From contig JACVTC010000036.1 of NCBI GenBank assembly GCA_016946835.1, positions 183,501 to 247,500 of the forward strand: 64,000 bases of DNA, in the 5' to 3' direction. This document shows positions 16,676 through 38,152 of this stretch, piece by piece. Origin of the DNA: Neocallimastix lanati (nom. inval.) (Eukaryota; Neocallimastigomycota; Neocallimastigomycetes; Neocallimastigales; Neocallimastigaceae). The position numbers and the translations under genes were made by a program. The notes beneath the pieces were generated by a model, which saw only the letters and a program-made list of their open reading frames with translations, did no database searches and was not told the DNA's origin. How positions within the stretch are numbered: the first letter of the stretch is position 1; each line of letters opens with the position of its first letter.

Positions 16676-16706
16676 AAAAAATGAACTTATTAAAAGTTCA
16701 TTTTTT
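16676..16706. repeat. Inverted repeat (13-bp arms, 5-base loop)
   Basis: Arm AAAAAATGAACTT at 16676-16688, loop ATTAA, and the exact reverse complement at 16694-16706. It ends in T residues and so resembles a transcription-terminator hairpin in shape, but no such mechanism is expected here. Role unknown. Confidence 0.8.
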
Positions 16707-17493
16707 GTACAATACGACATCCACTGTATATATAAACGAGAATGTAAAAATAAAATAAAATAAAATAAAATAAATAGTAAAGTAGTATAAAATAGTAAAG
16801 TATTAATAAAAATAAAATAAAATAAAATAAAATCATATAGGTATTTTTTGATTAATACTACACATATATAAAATGTAATATATATATATTTCTTTTAAAT
16901 TAAAATGAAATGGGTCTTTATATTTATTATTATTATTATTTTTATATAAATATTATCATAGTTTTATTTATTTTATTTTATTTTTTTTTTTTTTTAATTT
17001 TTTTTATTTTTATTTTTTTTTTTATTTTTTTTATTTTTTTATTTTTTTTTTTTTTTTTTTTCGTGTGTGTGTTATGATATAATATTTTAAACAAATATAA
17101 TGTTTAATTAGTGAATAAAAAAATAATAATGAAAATGAAAATGAAAATGAAAATAAAACTAAAATAAAATAATTTAATATAAATATATATATATAAATTC
17201 TATATTAAATAAATTAATTAAAAAATTGATAAATATATTTAAAATATATTATTTAAATTGTAGTAGATATTTAATAAAAATTTAATAGAAAAAAAAAAAA
17301 AAATTGAAATCTTTTTTTTTATATTTTAAATAATTCTAAATAAAGGCAAATGTAAATAAAGAAATAAACAAAAATGATATAAAGTAATAATAAAAATAAA
17401 AATAAAAGGTAGGTAAAATATATTATATATATAAAAAATAAATAAAATTATTTGTTCATCTATGATGGTTATGATTTATGAATATAGATTGTA

Positions 17494-17496
<3 letters not shown>

Positions 17497-17562
<66 letters not shown>
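17497..17562. repeat. (ATT)n microsatellite
   Basis: Uninterrupted trinucleotide array in the intergenic region downstream of ALG7. Confidence 0.9.
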
Positions 17563-18229
17563 CGATATTAAAGGTCTATTTTTTTCCTGAGGGATTTTAA
17601 TAGAAAGGTAAATTGATCATAGGTAGATATTATTTTTTTTTTCTTTTTTTCTTTTCTTTTTTGTGAAAAGAAATACTTTTTGAAAATAATGAAAGGGGAG
17701 AGGATATTTGATATATATTAGAAATAGTATTAATATTAGTATTAGTATTTTTATTAATTTATTTATTTATTTATTTATTTTTGTTTTTTATTATTTTAAA
17801 ATTAAAAATTTATTTTCATATGTATTTAGGGAAATTATAAGTTTTGATTTTTGATAGATTTCACCTATCCCATGATAGTAATTTCATTAATAGATTTTTT
17901 TTTTTATTTTTTATTTTATTTTATTTTATTTTATTTTATTTTATTTCTTTTTTTTTTTGGGGGGGAGGGAGGAGAGAGGTGAATAATTTAATAGACGGTA
18001 GGTTATTGAAATATTTGTGTATATCAATACTTTGATAATAATTTTTTTTTAAAAAAATTTTTATGATAATGGTGTTTTTTTTATAGGTATAAAATTAATT
18101 TTTTTTTTTTTTTTTTTTTTGGTTATAATTATTTTTTGAATTATAAAATTTTCTTAAATTGCTTTCTCTATTTTCATTATTATCTATTCATTTTAAGAAA
18201 AATTTTTTGTTTGATTTGATTATTTATTA

Positions 18230-27438
<9,209 letters not shown>

Positions 27439-29020
27439 AATATTCAAAGTAAGAATTATTTTAACTAATATATGTATTAATTTAATTGTTTTATAATTTT
27501 CTTATTAAATCATGAAATTTAAAAAATATATTGAGATATCAAATCTCTTAATATATAAATTCATAAAAGTTTGAAATATTTTTTTATTATTATAATATAA
27601 TTGTGAATAATATTTTCTTAAAATATATATTTTTTTTATAAAAAAATTTTTTTTTTATAACATTACAAGAAAAATTAATTAAATTTTCATTATTATTTTT
27701 TTTTTCATTTTTATTTGTACTTTTACTTTTTTTATACTTTTATTCTATTATATGGATAATACTATAATTTTTTTTTTTTTTTTTTTTTTTGATGGTTTAG
27801 TGTATTATTTAAACTGATAATAAATATTTTATAAATTTTAATTTATTAATATATGTATAAATTAATTAAAAATTTATGGTTGGTTAATTAATAGATTCAA
27901 GATAGAAGAAAAATAATGTTTAAATAAATTATATTTATATTAATGAGAGTTTAAAAAATAAAATAAAATAAAATAAAAAAAAAACGAATAAATATTATTT
28001 TATTATTGAGTGTTAAAAAAAAAAAAAAAAAAAGTAAATTATTTTATATATACATTTTTATTAAATTATTGCATTAAAGAGAAAAAACTAAATCTATTAA
28101 ATTGGCTTTCTTTTTATTAAATAATAATATAAATATAATTTGAAGTTAAAAAAGACTCTATTATATTTTGAACTTTTCTTATTTCGATATAATTTTACTT
28201 TTTCCTATTATAAAATAAAATACAGAAATTTTTAAATTTCAATATTATTTAAATTTTAAGTGTTTATAAAAAAAAAAAAAAAAAGAAAGTTCCCCAGTAG
28301 TTGTCTCCCTATCACATTTGGCAAAAATGACATTTACATAAAAGATTTTAGTATATCATATCAACTTAGCTTTGCTTGTGGTTATTATACACTGTTCTCT
28401 TATATATTTTTCTAAAGCTCTCTATTTTTCACCACAATTTTATCAAAAAGACTATAATATATGTCTATAATCTGAAGAATCTTTGGAAGCCAAATGTGAA
28501 ATATCTAAATTTCGCTTTATTGATAATATTAATTTTTTTTATTTTTTTTATTTTTTTTTTTATGACTAGTATTTTTTAAATTTTATTTAGTATATATATT
28601 AACAAAAATTTTTTAAAATACCTATATGGCTTAAAGAATGGATTTTTTCCATTATTCCCATTAAAAATAAATTATATTAAATTTTTAGGATTTAGTATAT
28701 ACTAAATAAATAAATTAATAAAAAAATTAAATGAATTGATAAATAAAAATTTTATAAATATATAATAAAAGAAAGAAAATTATAAATGTATATACAGCAA
28801 AACGTAATTTGAAAAATAATAATTTGGATAAAATTTAAATTGGAAAATTTACATTCATTTATATATAAAAGCAATAATATATATTAAAATATATATATAT
28901 TTTTTTTTAATTTAAATTTTTTAGAAAAAAAATAAAAAAAAAATAATAATAATAATAAGTCATAAAAATATAAAAAAATAATTAAAACAAAATTTTAAAC
29001 AAAAATAAAACTGATTTAAT
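27439..29020. other. Divergent intergenic region (SNF2 gene / calcineurin B)
   Basis: Should contain both promoters. Mostly A and T runs, except for an island of higher complexity at about 28285-28530 with C/G-containing words and the short inverted pair CACATTTGGC / GCCAAATGTG (about 28313 and 28487). No intact gene seen. Confidence 0.6.
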
Positions 29021-29953
29021 ATGGGTCAAAATCAATCACTTTTAGAAGATTTAGAAAAAAATACTAATTGTAATTATTAATCTTAATAATTTAATATTTT
29101 ATTTAATAATATCTTTTTTAATGAATAAGTAATTTGTAAATACAGGAAATAATCAAATAATTGAATAGAATTTTTAAAAATTTTATTAAAAAAGACAAAT
29201 CTAAATTTAAACTAAAAATTTTATTTTTTTTTATAAATTCAATTAATAAAATAAATAAAATATTATTGTGTTAATATAAAATAAAAAAAAATAGTTACTG
29301 CAGAAGAAATTCATCGTATATATAAGCGTTTTAGTAAACTTGATAAGGATGGAAACGGTTCTATTGATAAGAATGAATTTCTTATGCTACCACAATTGTC
29401 ATCCAATCCATTAGCACATCGTTTAATTGATATACTTGATGAAGATGGTGGTGGTGATGTAGATTTTGTAGAATTTATTAAGGGTTTATCAGCTTTTAGT
29501 GAAAAGGGAAATGAAGAAGAAAAATTAAAGTGTAAATTAAAATTATTTATAATAATACTTATATTATTATTATGAAGTAATTAAAAGTTAAAATATTTAT
29601 AAAATATATGTTTTATATTTCATATATTATATTATTTATTTGTATATACTTTTTTTTTATTATTATTATTTTATTATTATAATTATTATTATTATTATTT
29701 TCAATTTAAAGTTGCCTTTAGAGTTTACGATATGGATCGTGATGGATATATTTCAAATGGTGAATTATTTATTGTTTTACAAATGATGGTTGGTAGTAAT
29801 TTAAGAGATGATCAACTTCAACAAATTGTGGACAAAACTATTATGGAAGCTGATAAAGATGGAGATGGAAAATTGAGTTATAATGAATTTTTGGATATGA
29901 TTAAGGACACTGATATCGTTAGACAAATGACTTTACAAAGTTCAATGTTCTAA
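29021..29953 (+). CDS. CNB1: Calcineurin regulatory subunit B
   Basis: Ca2+-binding regulatory subunit of the calcineurin (PP2B) phosphatase. Three exons (29021-29069, 29295-29531, 29712-29953) give 175 residues, the usual length. The N-terminus MGQNQSLL starts with Gly after Met and a Ser at position 6, fitting N-myristoylation. Four EF-hand loops are visible: [12 protein letters not shown] (33-44), [12 protein letters not shown] (65-76), [12 protein letters not shown] (102-113) and [12 protein letters not shown] (143-154). The second loop has Gly at the fifth position where Asn or Asp is more common, so weaker Ca2+ binding there is possible. LQQIVDKTI and the hydrophobic face for the catalytic helix are conserved. 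Both exon joins recreate Phe codons (NTNF-TAEE and K-FAFRVYD). No catalytic A subunit is nearby. It is transcribed convergently with HUB1. Confidence 0.97.
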
Positions 29954-30488
29954 GTGAAGCCCAAAATATATCGAATTAATTATATTAATGTTAACCAATT
30001 AAACATTATAGATTTTTATATTATTAATTTAATTTGTTTATTATTTATTTAATACAAATTGTTATTACTATAAAAAATATATATATTTATAACGTAATTT
30101 ATTAATTTACATTTAATATTTAAAAATAATAATATCAAATAAACAAAACAAAAAACAAAACAAATAAAATAAAACAAAAAACAAAGCAAATTAAATAAAA
30201 CAAAAAACAAAGCAAATTAAATAAAACAAAAAACAAAAAGAAAAAAAAAAAAAAAACTAACAGTTTAAAAGTAAAAATAAAATAAAATTTAAAGCAAAAT
30301 GTTTTAAGTAAAATTATATCAACAAAAATAATAATAGCACATATATATATATATATATATAAGAAAAAAAACATAATAATAATGTAAAATAATTAAATAA
30401 ATGTTAAATAAATTTATATTTAATTGAAATTTTATTTTATTTTTGTTTATATAAATATTTTTTATGTTTTATTTATTTTTTATTTTTT

Positions 30489-30530
<42 letters not shown>

Positions 30531-30645
30531 TTTAAATTAAAATAATAAATTTATTATTATTATTCTTAATATATACTTTTAATTATTTTTTATGCATAAT
30601 TTTTATGTTATATATTACTAAATTTAATTCATATAGTATAATTAT
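29954..30645. other. Convergent intergenic region with A/C-rich minisatellite
   Basis: Separates the stops of calcineurin B (+) and HUB1 (-). Contains the A/C-rich tandem tract below and a short TTA array near 30501-30531. No gene seen. Confidence 0.65.
30139..30240. repeat. A/C-rich minisatellite, about 35-bp unit
   Basis: Repeats of AAATAAAACAAAAAACAAAG followed by CAAATT, two to three copies flanked by simpler CAAAA units. It opens a Phe/Leu/Cys-rich spurious frame on the minus strand. Confidence 0.7.
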
Positions 30646-31011
30646 TTAACAGTAATACATTTCAAGATTCATTCCATCATGAATTTCATAATCATCTAAA
30701 GTAATATGGTCCTTGTATGTACTATACCATTTCTTTAAAATAATCTTTTCTGGTTTAGTACCAGTTTGTGCTGCAATTAATTTCTTTAAATCACCAATAG
30801 TATCTTCTGGCATACATTTTACACGGACTGTTGATATAATTCATTATATATGTTTAAAAAAAATAAATAATAAAAACAATTTAATATATAAAATTAATAA
30901 TTATAACTAAAATTATATCAAAATATTAAATCAAATAAAAAAAAAATTACATATAAAGTAATATATATTACCTTTTTTACCAAGACGATCATTTACTATT
31001 ATTTCTATCAT
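30646..31011 (-). CDS. HUB1: Ubiquitin-like splicing modifier HUB1/UBL5
   Basis: Two exons, 31011-30972 and 30827-30646, join in phase 1 to a 72-73 residue protein. It begins [13 protein letters not shown], continues [20 protein letters not shown], then [12 protein letters not shown], and ends with [15 protein letters not shown]. This is near-collinear with UBL5/Hub1 along its whole length. Hub1 binds spliceosomal Snu66/Prp38 non-covalently and affects 5' splice-site choice. The C-terminus is a Tyr pair plus one residue rather than Gly-Gly, as expected for this non-conjugated ubiquitin fold. The intron (30828-30971) has GTAATA and a CAG acceptor. The ORF is small and split, so it is easy to miss. 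The start is fixed by conservation of MIE at the extreme N-terminus of the family. Confidence 0.96.
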
Positions 31012-31501
31012 TTTTATATAGTTTATTCTAGATTTTTAAGAATTTATTAAAAATAGTAAAATAATATTTTAGTTTTTCATTATTATAAATTCTATAATTC
31101 TTGATTATTTTTATTGGTCAAAATTTTTATATTATTATTAAACTTTTTATTTAAAATTAGTTTTAATTTAATTAATAATTTATAATAAATCTTCATATTA
31201 TTATTCATTAATAATAATTTATTCAAATTATCATTTACATACTTTATTATATTTTGGTAACTAACATTTTTTGGATTTGTTATTAAGTAAATATTATATA
31301 TATTATTGGATTTTTATCTTCTTCTTTTTTATTCATTTTTTATGTGTTATTTAAAATTTATAGTTGTTTCAGTATGAATGAATATTTCTCTTTGATAAAT
31401 AAAATATTCTAACTATAAGTTAATTAACATATAATTTTTATTTTTTAATATCTTTTTTTTTTTTTTTTTTTGGACGTTTTTTTTTTCAATAAATTAATTT
31501 T

Positions 31502-31571
31502 TCTCACGAAACCTTAATTAAACGAAAAAATGCTTCATTTGAACGTATTATTAATGAAAAAATCTTTAGAG
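31502..31571 (+). pseudogene. Possible orphan exon or exon relic
   Basis: Reads SHETLIKRKNASFERIINEK-IFR in one frame and is followed immediately by GTATAT, a plausible donor. No partner exon found downstream in phase. Residue mix is coding-like against the AT-rich surroundings. Product unknown; may be chance. Confidence 0.25.
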
Positions 31572-32488
31572 GTATATAAACGAAAAAGTTCTTTAAAACA
31601 ATAATATTTAATTTTGACATAACCCAAAAATATATATATTTTTGATTAGTTTATTATCAATATTATTTTTATTTTATATTTTATTATCTTTTCATATTTT
31701 TAATTAAACTTTCAAAATTTTTCATATTATATATTTATTTCTTAGTAATTAATATAACTGATTATTGTTTGATTTTCGTAATTTTTATATTATTAATCCA
31801 TTATAAAAATTGAAATCATCGATATCTTTATTATTACCGTTTATAATAATTTTTTTAACTCTTAACAATTTTCAGTTGTCTTTTTAAACTAATACATCAT
31901 TTATTTATTATAATTTGATATTAATATAATTAATTAATTAATTATTTATTTTATGTTTATTTTATTTTTTTCTATGTTAATTAAAAAAACCCAGAAATAT
32001 TCTTATATTTCTGGTCATTAATAGTATTTATAATATTTAAATCATTTTTCATTTTGAATTGTTTCTAAATTATTAATATTAATAAAAAAAAAATAAAAAA
32101 AAAAAAAGTTTTATTTTTGAAAATTGCTAATTAATATTTTTTATTTATTATTAAGATTAAATTTAAAAAGTTTATTGTTTTATTAAAAGTTAAATTATCA
32201 ATGAACAATACTAATATATCTTTTATGATTATATAATCAATGATATCTTTTAATAGATGATTTTTACTACTACCTTGTTAAGTATAGTATTTTTCCATAA
32301 AATTTTAATTTTATAATTAATTTATTAATTATTTAATATTAAATTATTTAATACAAAATAATTAAATATTAAAAAGTATCTATTTCAATATTAACATCCA
32401 TTCAATTAAATTGTTGCATGTTAATAAATTAAATATATTTATATAAATTGTAATTTTTATTATTATTTATTTTGATCAAATATTATTA

Positions 32489-32530
<42 letters not shown>

Positions 32531-32675
32531 CTACTTCCAGTATTTTATTAAATAGATAATTATGTTTTTATGACTTACATTTTTTAAAACAAAAAATATT
32601 TTTAATTTAAAGATAAAAATGAAGAGTATGTAAAAGATTAAGTAAAATAAAAAATAATAAAAATTCATATCATCT

Positions 32676-33047
32676 TTAAAATAGATAGTGGGATACCACT
32701 AAACTCTCCCTTAAAAATACAGAAAAAAAAAGATTCTCATTAAGAGAATTATTCTCAATAGATTCTGTGAACGGAACTAGACTGTTAGTGTATGTGTCTG
32801 AAATATATATAATAGGACTTCTGATGGTATTGTTTCTAAGCCATATTGGTAAGTCTTTAGTATTATTGGTATTGAAGGATTTCTTACTAAATCGATCAAA
32901 AAATAATTCAAGAGAGCTACTAATAATAGGTATTGATTTAGCAAGATAACGCACTAGCCTCACAATATACGAAATAGTAGACACCTGTGAACGATTTAAG
33001 ATTTGTTCACTTAAATGTCTCCGTTCCCCAGTATCACGAATTGTAGC
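32676..33047 (-). pseudogene. Unrecognised coding-like open frame (gene or element relic)
   Basis: A 123-codon open frame with varied residues: ATIRDTGERRHLSEQ, then SYIVRLVRYLAKSIP, ELFFDRFSKKSF, DLPIWLRNNTIRSP and a stop after VVSHYLF. Codon use is far less extreme than in the spacer around it. An in-frame TGA precedes the first Ala codon; the first ATG-independent start is unclear (a GTG at 32984 is not a normal eukaryotic start). The opposite strand is also partly open (32767-32949), but its product is more hydrophobic and less convincing. Family not recognised. Either the 3' exon of a gene I could not complete, or a decayed insert. Confidence 0.4.
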
Positions 33048-33059
33048 TCATCTATAGCT

Positions 33060-33300
33060 GAAATTCTACTAAGAAGGAATATGTAAATATTTTTTTTGAT
33101 AAATTTTTCATACTCTAAAATATTAGAATATGTAGGTAATAAAGAGAGTCTTTATTTTATCACTAAATATTATAATAAGATCATTGATGAAATCTAGTGA
33201 TTTTCATTTATATAATGAAAAGGAAGGTCATTTGAATATTCAATGGATGAGAGACTATTCACCTTTTCCACAACATGAACAGATTATTATTATACTTATA
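33060..33300 (+). pseudogene. Frame-broken coding relic
   Basis: Two adjacent plus-strand frames look coding but are out of register: VGNKESLYFITKYYNKIIDEI (from about 33132) ends at TAG, while KSSDFHLYNEKEGHLNIQWM then RDYSPFPQHEQ (from 33190) continues in another frame. WMRDYSPF faintly recalls the W-x-R-D-x-G-P motif of agmatine-deiminase-type enzymes, but one short match is not enough for a call. Confidence 0.35.
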
Positions 33301-34232
33301 TGTATTATAATTAATATTAATATTATTTTATTATATATTAGATTATATATAATATTATAAATATATGAAGATTTAGTATTAAAGTTATTTTATTTTTTTC
33401 AAATAAAATTATAATGAATATTAAAAAAAGAAAAATACTATTACAAATAAAAAAATTAAAAAAGAAAAAAGAAAAAAGAAAAAAGAAAAGAAAATATAAT
33501 AATACTTATTTTTTTTTAAAATTTTAAAATTTAATGAAAACAATTATATGAATAATGAAAGAAAATAAAAAAAAAAAAAAAAAATAAGGCCTTCTTAATT
33601 AAAGGTAAATTTTTTACGATATATATAAATATTTTATATTTAATACTTTAATATATATATATATTTTTTTTAAAAATAGAAAAAATAAAAAAGAAAGAAT
33701 GAAATAAAATACAATAATTAAGATTACTTTTTAATAATAAAAATAGTATAAATGTTTTAAATTAAAAATTTTTTATAAATAAATAATTTTATTATATATA
33801 TTTAATTTGATTAACTAGATAAATAAAGAATAGTAAAATCTTTTAAATTTTAAATTAATATTAATTTTGATAAGTAAATTGATTTAAAACAAAATAATAA
33901 TAATAATAGTTATAATAATGATAAATAAATTAAGGATATTATTAATAATAAAAAATATTATATTATAAAAATTTAAAAGATTCATTATATTCTGTATATA
34001 ATATTAAATAAAAGAAAAAAAAAATTTTTTTTCTTTTATTATTTTAATTGATTGATATATTTTTTTTTAAAAAAATAGTAAAAAAATTTAATTTAAAATA
34101 TAATTTTAACATTATTTTAATATAATATCTTTGAAATATATATAAATATATTTTTAATATATTTTTTTTTGTTTTTTTTTTGTTTTTGTATATAAAAAGT
34201 TTATATTTTTTAAACTAATTTTTTTTTCATTA

Positions 34233-37200
34233 TTAGTATTGATTTGGTATTGGATTAAGCGGCATTCCCATATCAGTTTCAATATAACTATGGTATTTAC
34301 TAAAGTTTTGATCTCTATTAATTTTTCTTCTTTCCTGTTCACGAGCTACTCTCTTTTTCTTTTCATGATCTTGATAAAAGTTATAACAGATAAAACCAAC
34401 TAATATAATGCATACTAATATAATTATTCCTACGATATGGTAAACTTCGAATTTTTCTGAATCTGTTATAATAAATCTTCTGATATTAATTACAATACCA
34501 GCAATTAATACAATAATCCAAAGAATAGGTATCATTTTTTGATTCCATTTAGAAATTTTCTTCAATCTAGAGGATGTACCCCAACCATTATCCCAAAGGA
34601 AAAGTAAAGCTTGAATTTTTGCTGGTATAAAACCAATTAAATAAACGACACCATAAAAGATATTAAACATAAATTTAAGTTTTCTGGTATAAATTAATGC
34701 AAATATAGTTCTAAGGAAACCCATAATGAATAAGGTTAATACCCATGTGATTAATTGCCATAATGTTCCTTTGTAAATAAGAACAATAAGAGAATAAATT
34801 AAAATGAATGGATAAATAATATGGAAGATAATTTCATAAGTCATCCATAAACTTTGAACTGGTACAGCTTTAATAGCAAAAAGTGCCTCACGATAAAATG
34901 ATTTACTCCATCTTGTTTGTTGAGTAACCCATCTAATGAAAGTTTCAGGTGTTTCTGTGTAACAAAAAGCATATGGTGTATATTTTACATATCTTCCCAA
35001 AGATAAAGTTAAATTTGTTCTATAGATAATTTAATTATTATTTTGAAATGATAATATATTTATTCAATAATTATTTTTTTTTTTTTAAAAAAAAAAAAAA
35101 GAATAAAAAGTATTCATTAGTTTAAATTTTTATAATTAAAGTTTAAAAGTATTATTATATATTTTTAATTAATTATATTTTTTATTATAAAATCAAATTT
35201 TAAAATTTAAATAAATATATATATGTATGTATTTTTTTCTACTATCACATTACTCGTTTATATATATTTATATAATAATTTTGAAAAACTTACAAGTGTC
35301 GATCATCACCATAAGTACATAAGGATCCCAAGAATCTTTGATTAATCCATTTATTAATAATTTCTCTCAAGACATCACTTCTATATATACCTAATGGACC
35401 AGAGACACATGTAACACAATTTTGGAAGGATTGAGCAGATCTTTCCATATTGAAAGCAAACCAATAACGTAAAGAAGAAAGAAAGGAAAGTAAGGTTCCA
35501 GTGTTCCAAATTCTGACATCACCTGTTGCAGCACCAACAAAATTATCATCAAGCATGAAGGCTAATTCCTTAATACAGTGAGTATCTAAAATTGTATCTG
35601 AATCTGTGACTACAACAGCTTCTACTTGACATTGTAATAATACTTGGAAACCAGTATACATAGCAGCTCTTTTACCGAAGTGTGCTATATTTATTATATA
35701 TATATATATAATTTTTTTAATGTTTTTTTTTTTTTTTTTTTTTTTTGTTTTTATTTAAAAGTAATATATATATATATATTCAAAACAATAATTATATTAA
35801 ATTTAAATAAAGATAAAAAAAATATAAAAATAAATAAATATATAAATAATAATAAATATATAAAATTAAAATTATAATTAATTAGTAAAATATACAATAA
35901 ATTATTATTATAAAATAAAATAGATATTTATTAATTATAAATAAATATTTATAATATTTTAATTTTTTTTTTTTTTTAAAAAATAAAAAAAAACTTACGT
36001 TGCATTATACAAACAGGACCCATACACTTTTTAACTTCTTCTACTAATTTTATAGCTCTTTGTTCAAACATTTCAATATCTTGGAGTCTAAAATCAGTAG
36101 TGATAACACGATGATCCCATCTTGAGAAAACTTTTGAAAAGATATCACCCATATAACGATCCTCTTCCTCATTACCATCTACTACTACGATAATTCTTTC
36201 ATTTTTAGCATATCTTAAATATGTAATAGATTTAAGACAACCTCTAAATAATTCTGGATCTTCTTTATAACCTACTACTAATAAACCAGTGGAAAGACCT
36301 GTCCAATCTTTACGTCTTCTATTTTTATTTTTTGTAACCTTTCTATAATTCAAATATGCAAATATAGCTTGAACAATATAATGAATAACAATGACTAAAC
36401 CGTAAAAACCTAACGTCCACAGTGTTGTTCTAATAATAGCCTGTCCAATAATATATCCTTTATTAAATTTTTTAATTAATTTTATTCATTCATTTATTTG
36501 ATTTTTTTTTTTTTTTTTTTTTTTGTATATAAATTTTTCATCCACATTATTTTAATATAAAAATATATAAAAGAAAAAAATATATTAGTCATTAATACTA
36601 AAAATTTCAAAATGGTATAGTAAATAAATAAAAAAAATTAAAAAAAAAATAATAATAATAATAATAATAATAAATTATGGTATTTCTATAAAAGTCAATA
36701 TTGTTTTTCATATATTAAATTTACAATAATATAAAAATAAAAATATTTTTGCTTTTTTTTTTTTTATGGAATTAAAAATATTTAAATACTAATATAATAT
36801 ATTAACATGTAAAATTTTTCTTGTAAAATAGTAAATATTAATTAAAAAATTAATTATGAAAAAAAATTATATATAAAATAATGTAACACAATTATTTTAT
36901 TATTTATCTATTTTTAATTTTTAAATCATATATTAATATAAAAAAAAAAAAAAAAAAATTCCATATATAAAATACTCTAAAAATTAATAATGAAAAAAAA
37001 AATAATTAAATAATAAAATATTAAAAATATTAAAAATTTTAAAATAATAAAAATAATAAAGTAATAAAATAAAAAATAAAATAATAAAAATAGAAAAAGT
37101 AATAAAAATAATAAAATAATAAAATAATAATTTTTTATATTATATATCGTGAATTGTGAATTAACAGTAAAGGAAAAAACTAATATATTAAATATATCAA

Positions 37201-37717
37201 TTAAATTTTTGTATATATATTAATCCTTCTTACCAACAATTACTGGTGTAATTAATAATATAGATGCTGCCAATGTCCAAATTAAAGCTATTTTTCTTTG
37301 AGTTCTTTCTTTTGGTGTTTGAGGATCTGCCAGAGGAACTCTAGGTGCATTGTACCTATTAGGAAATGCATCAACATTTTGTGTAGAATAGGTATAATTG
37401 GTACTATTTTGTAAATTTGGATTATATGAATTATATTTACTGTATGTTTTATTTCCTGGATAAGAATCATTATCAATAGATATAGTGTTCATAGGAATTT
37501 CTCCTCCATTCGGTCTACTATTATTTTTTTTACTATATGCATTTGTAATATCACCATTGTAATAATTATCATCATTCACATTACTAGAAGTTGGACTATT
37601 AGGAAAACCACTCCATGATTGTTTTGAAGGAGGTGGAATATAATCTGAGGGTGGATTATTATAAACACTTGGTCTATAATACTGACTACTTTCGGTATTG
37701 GTATAATGTTTTGACAT
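34233..37717 (-). CDS. Hyaluronan-synthase-like processive glycosyltransferase (GT2)
   Basis: Four exons (37717-37234, 36457-35999, 35684-35294, 35019-34233) join in phase to 706 residues. About 140 N-terminal residues are Asn/Pro/Ser/Tyr-rich and probably cytosolic. Two membrane segments follow (about 143-163 and 168-193), then a GT2 catalytic domain: VVGYKEDPELFRGCLKSI, IIVVVDGNEEED, QPHFGKRAAMYTGF, the DSD metal/nucleotide motif at 342-344, SGPLGIYR, the GDDRHL acceptor motif at 440-445 and QQTRW at 478-482. A C-terminal set of membrane helices and a charged tail end the protein. The blocks GDDRHLTNLTLSLG and YTETPETFIRWVTQQTRWSK are very close to animal-type hyaluronan synthases, closer than to fungal chitin synthases, which use EDRxL and QRRRW. 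Product cannot be read from sequence: hyaluronan, chitin-like or another beta-glycan at the plasma membrane. All key residues are intact. Start is the ATG opening MSKHYTNTESS. Confidence 0.9.
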
Positions 37718-38117
37718 AATTTTTATTTTATTTTTTTCTTTGTTTGTTTGTTTTATTCTTTTTCACTTTTTTATTATTATTTTCTTTCTCTTTTTCTTCT
37801 CTTTTTCCTTTCTCTTTCTATTTTCTTTCTAACTTTCAAATTGTATAAATCAAAATATAAAAAATTTTTTTTTTTGATATTATTACAATAATCAAATAGT
37901 TCTTAGATAACTTTCTATTTCTTTTTTGTTTCTGTCAATAGTTCTTTTCTTTCTTCAGAATTTTAAATTCTTTTATAAATTGTATTTTTTAATTGGAAAA
38001 AAATAAAATATTAATATTTAAATGAAAATCATTTGAAATAAAGGTTTACTCTTACTTAATTTTTGCTATATTTCTTATAATATTAATTTAATTATAATAA
38101 AAAAAAAGTCAAAATAA

Positions 38118-38152
<35 letters not shown>

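Larger units (their letters stand above)
15463..18229. other. Convergent intergenic region with local duplications
   Basis: Between the 3' ends of ALG7 and the SNF2 gene. Contains a short tandem array (15709-15805), a diverged direct duplication (about 15850-15992 and 16098-16277), a perfect 13-bp-arm hairpin (16676-16706), an ATT array (17497-17562) and a G-rich purine tract (17959-17979). No gene seen. Confidence 0.65.
31012..34232. other. Intergenic region carrying coding-like relics
   Basis: Between HUB1 and the HAS-like gene, both on the minus strand. Mostly AT-rich spacer, but 31502-31571 and 32676-33300 have clearly more mixed base use and short protein-like frames; see the separate entries. 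Also an A-tract and T-run at 32491-32527. No intact gene could be assembled. Confidence 0.6.

Noticed and set aside
30135-30374. Minus-strand Phe/Leu/Cys-rich frame of 79 codons
   Set aside because: Falls entirely in an A/C-rich tandem tract plus TA repeat; composition is that of the repeat.
32767-32949. Plus-strand 60-codon frame in the relic island
   Set aside because: Opposite to the longer, more hydrophilic minus-strand frame and made mostly of Leu/Ile/Val; it is more likely the antisense shadow.
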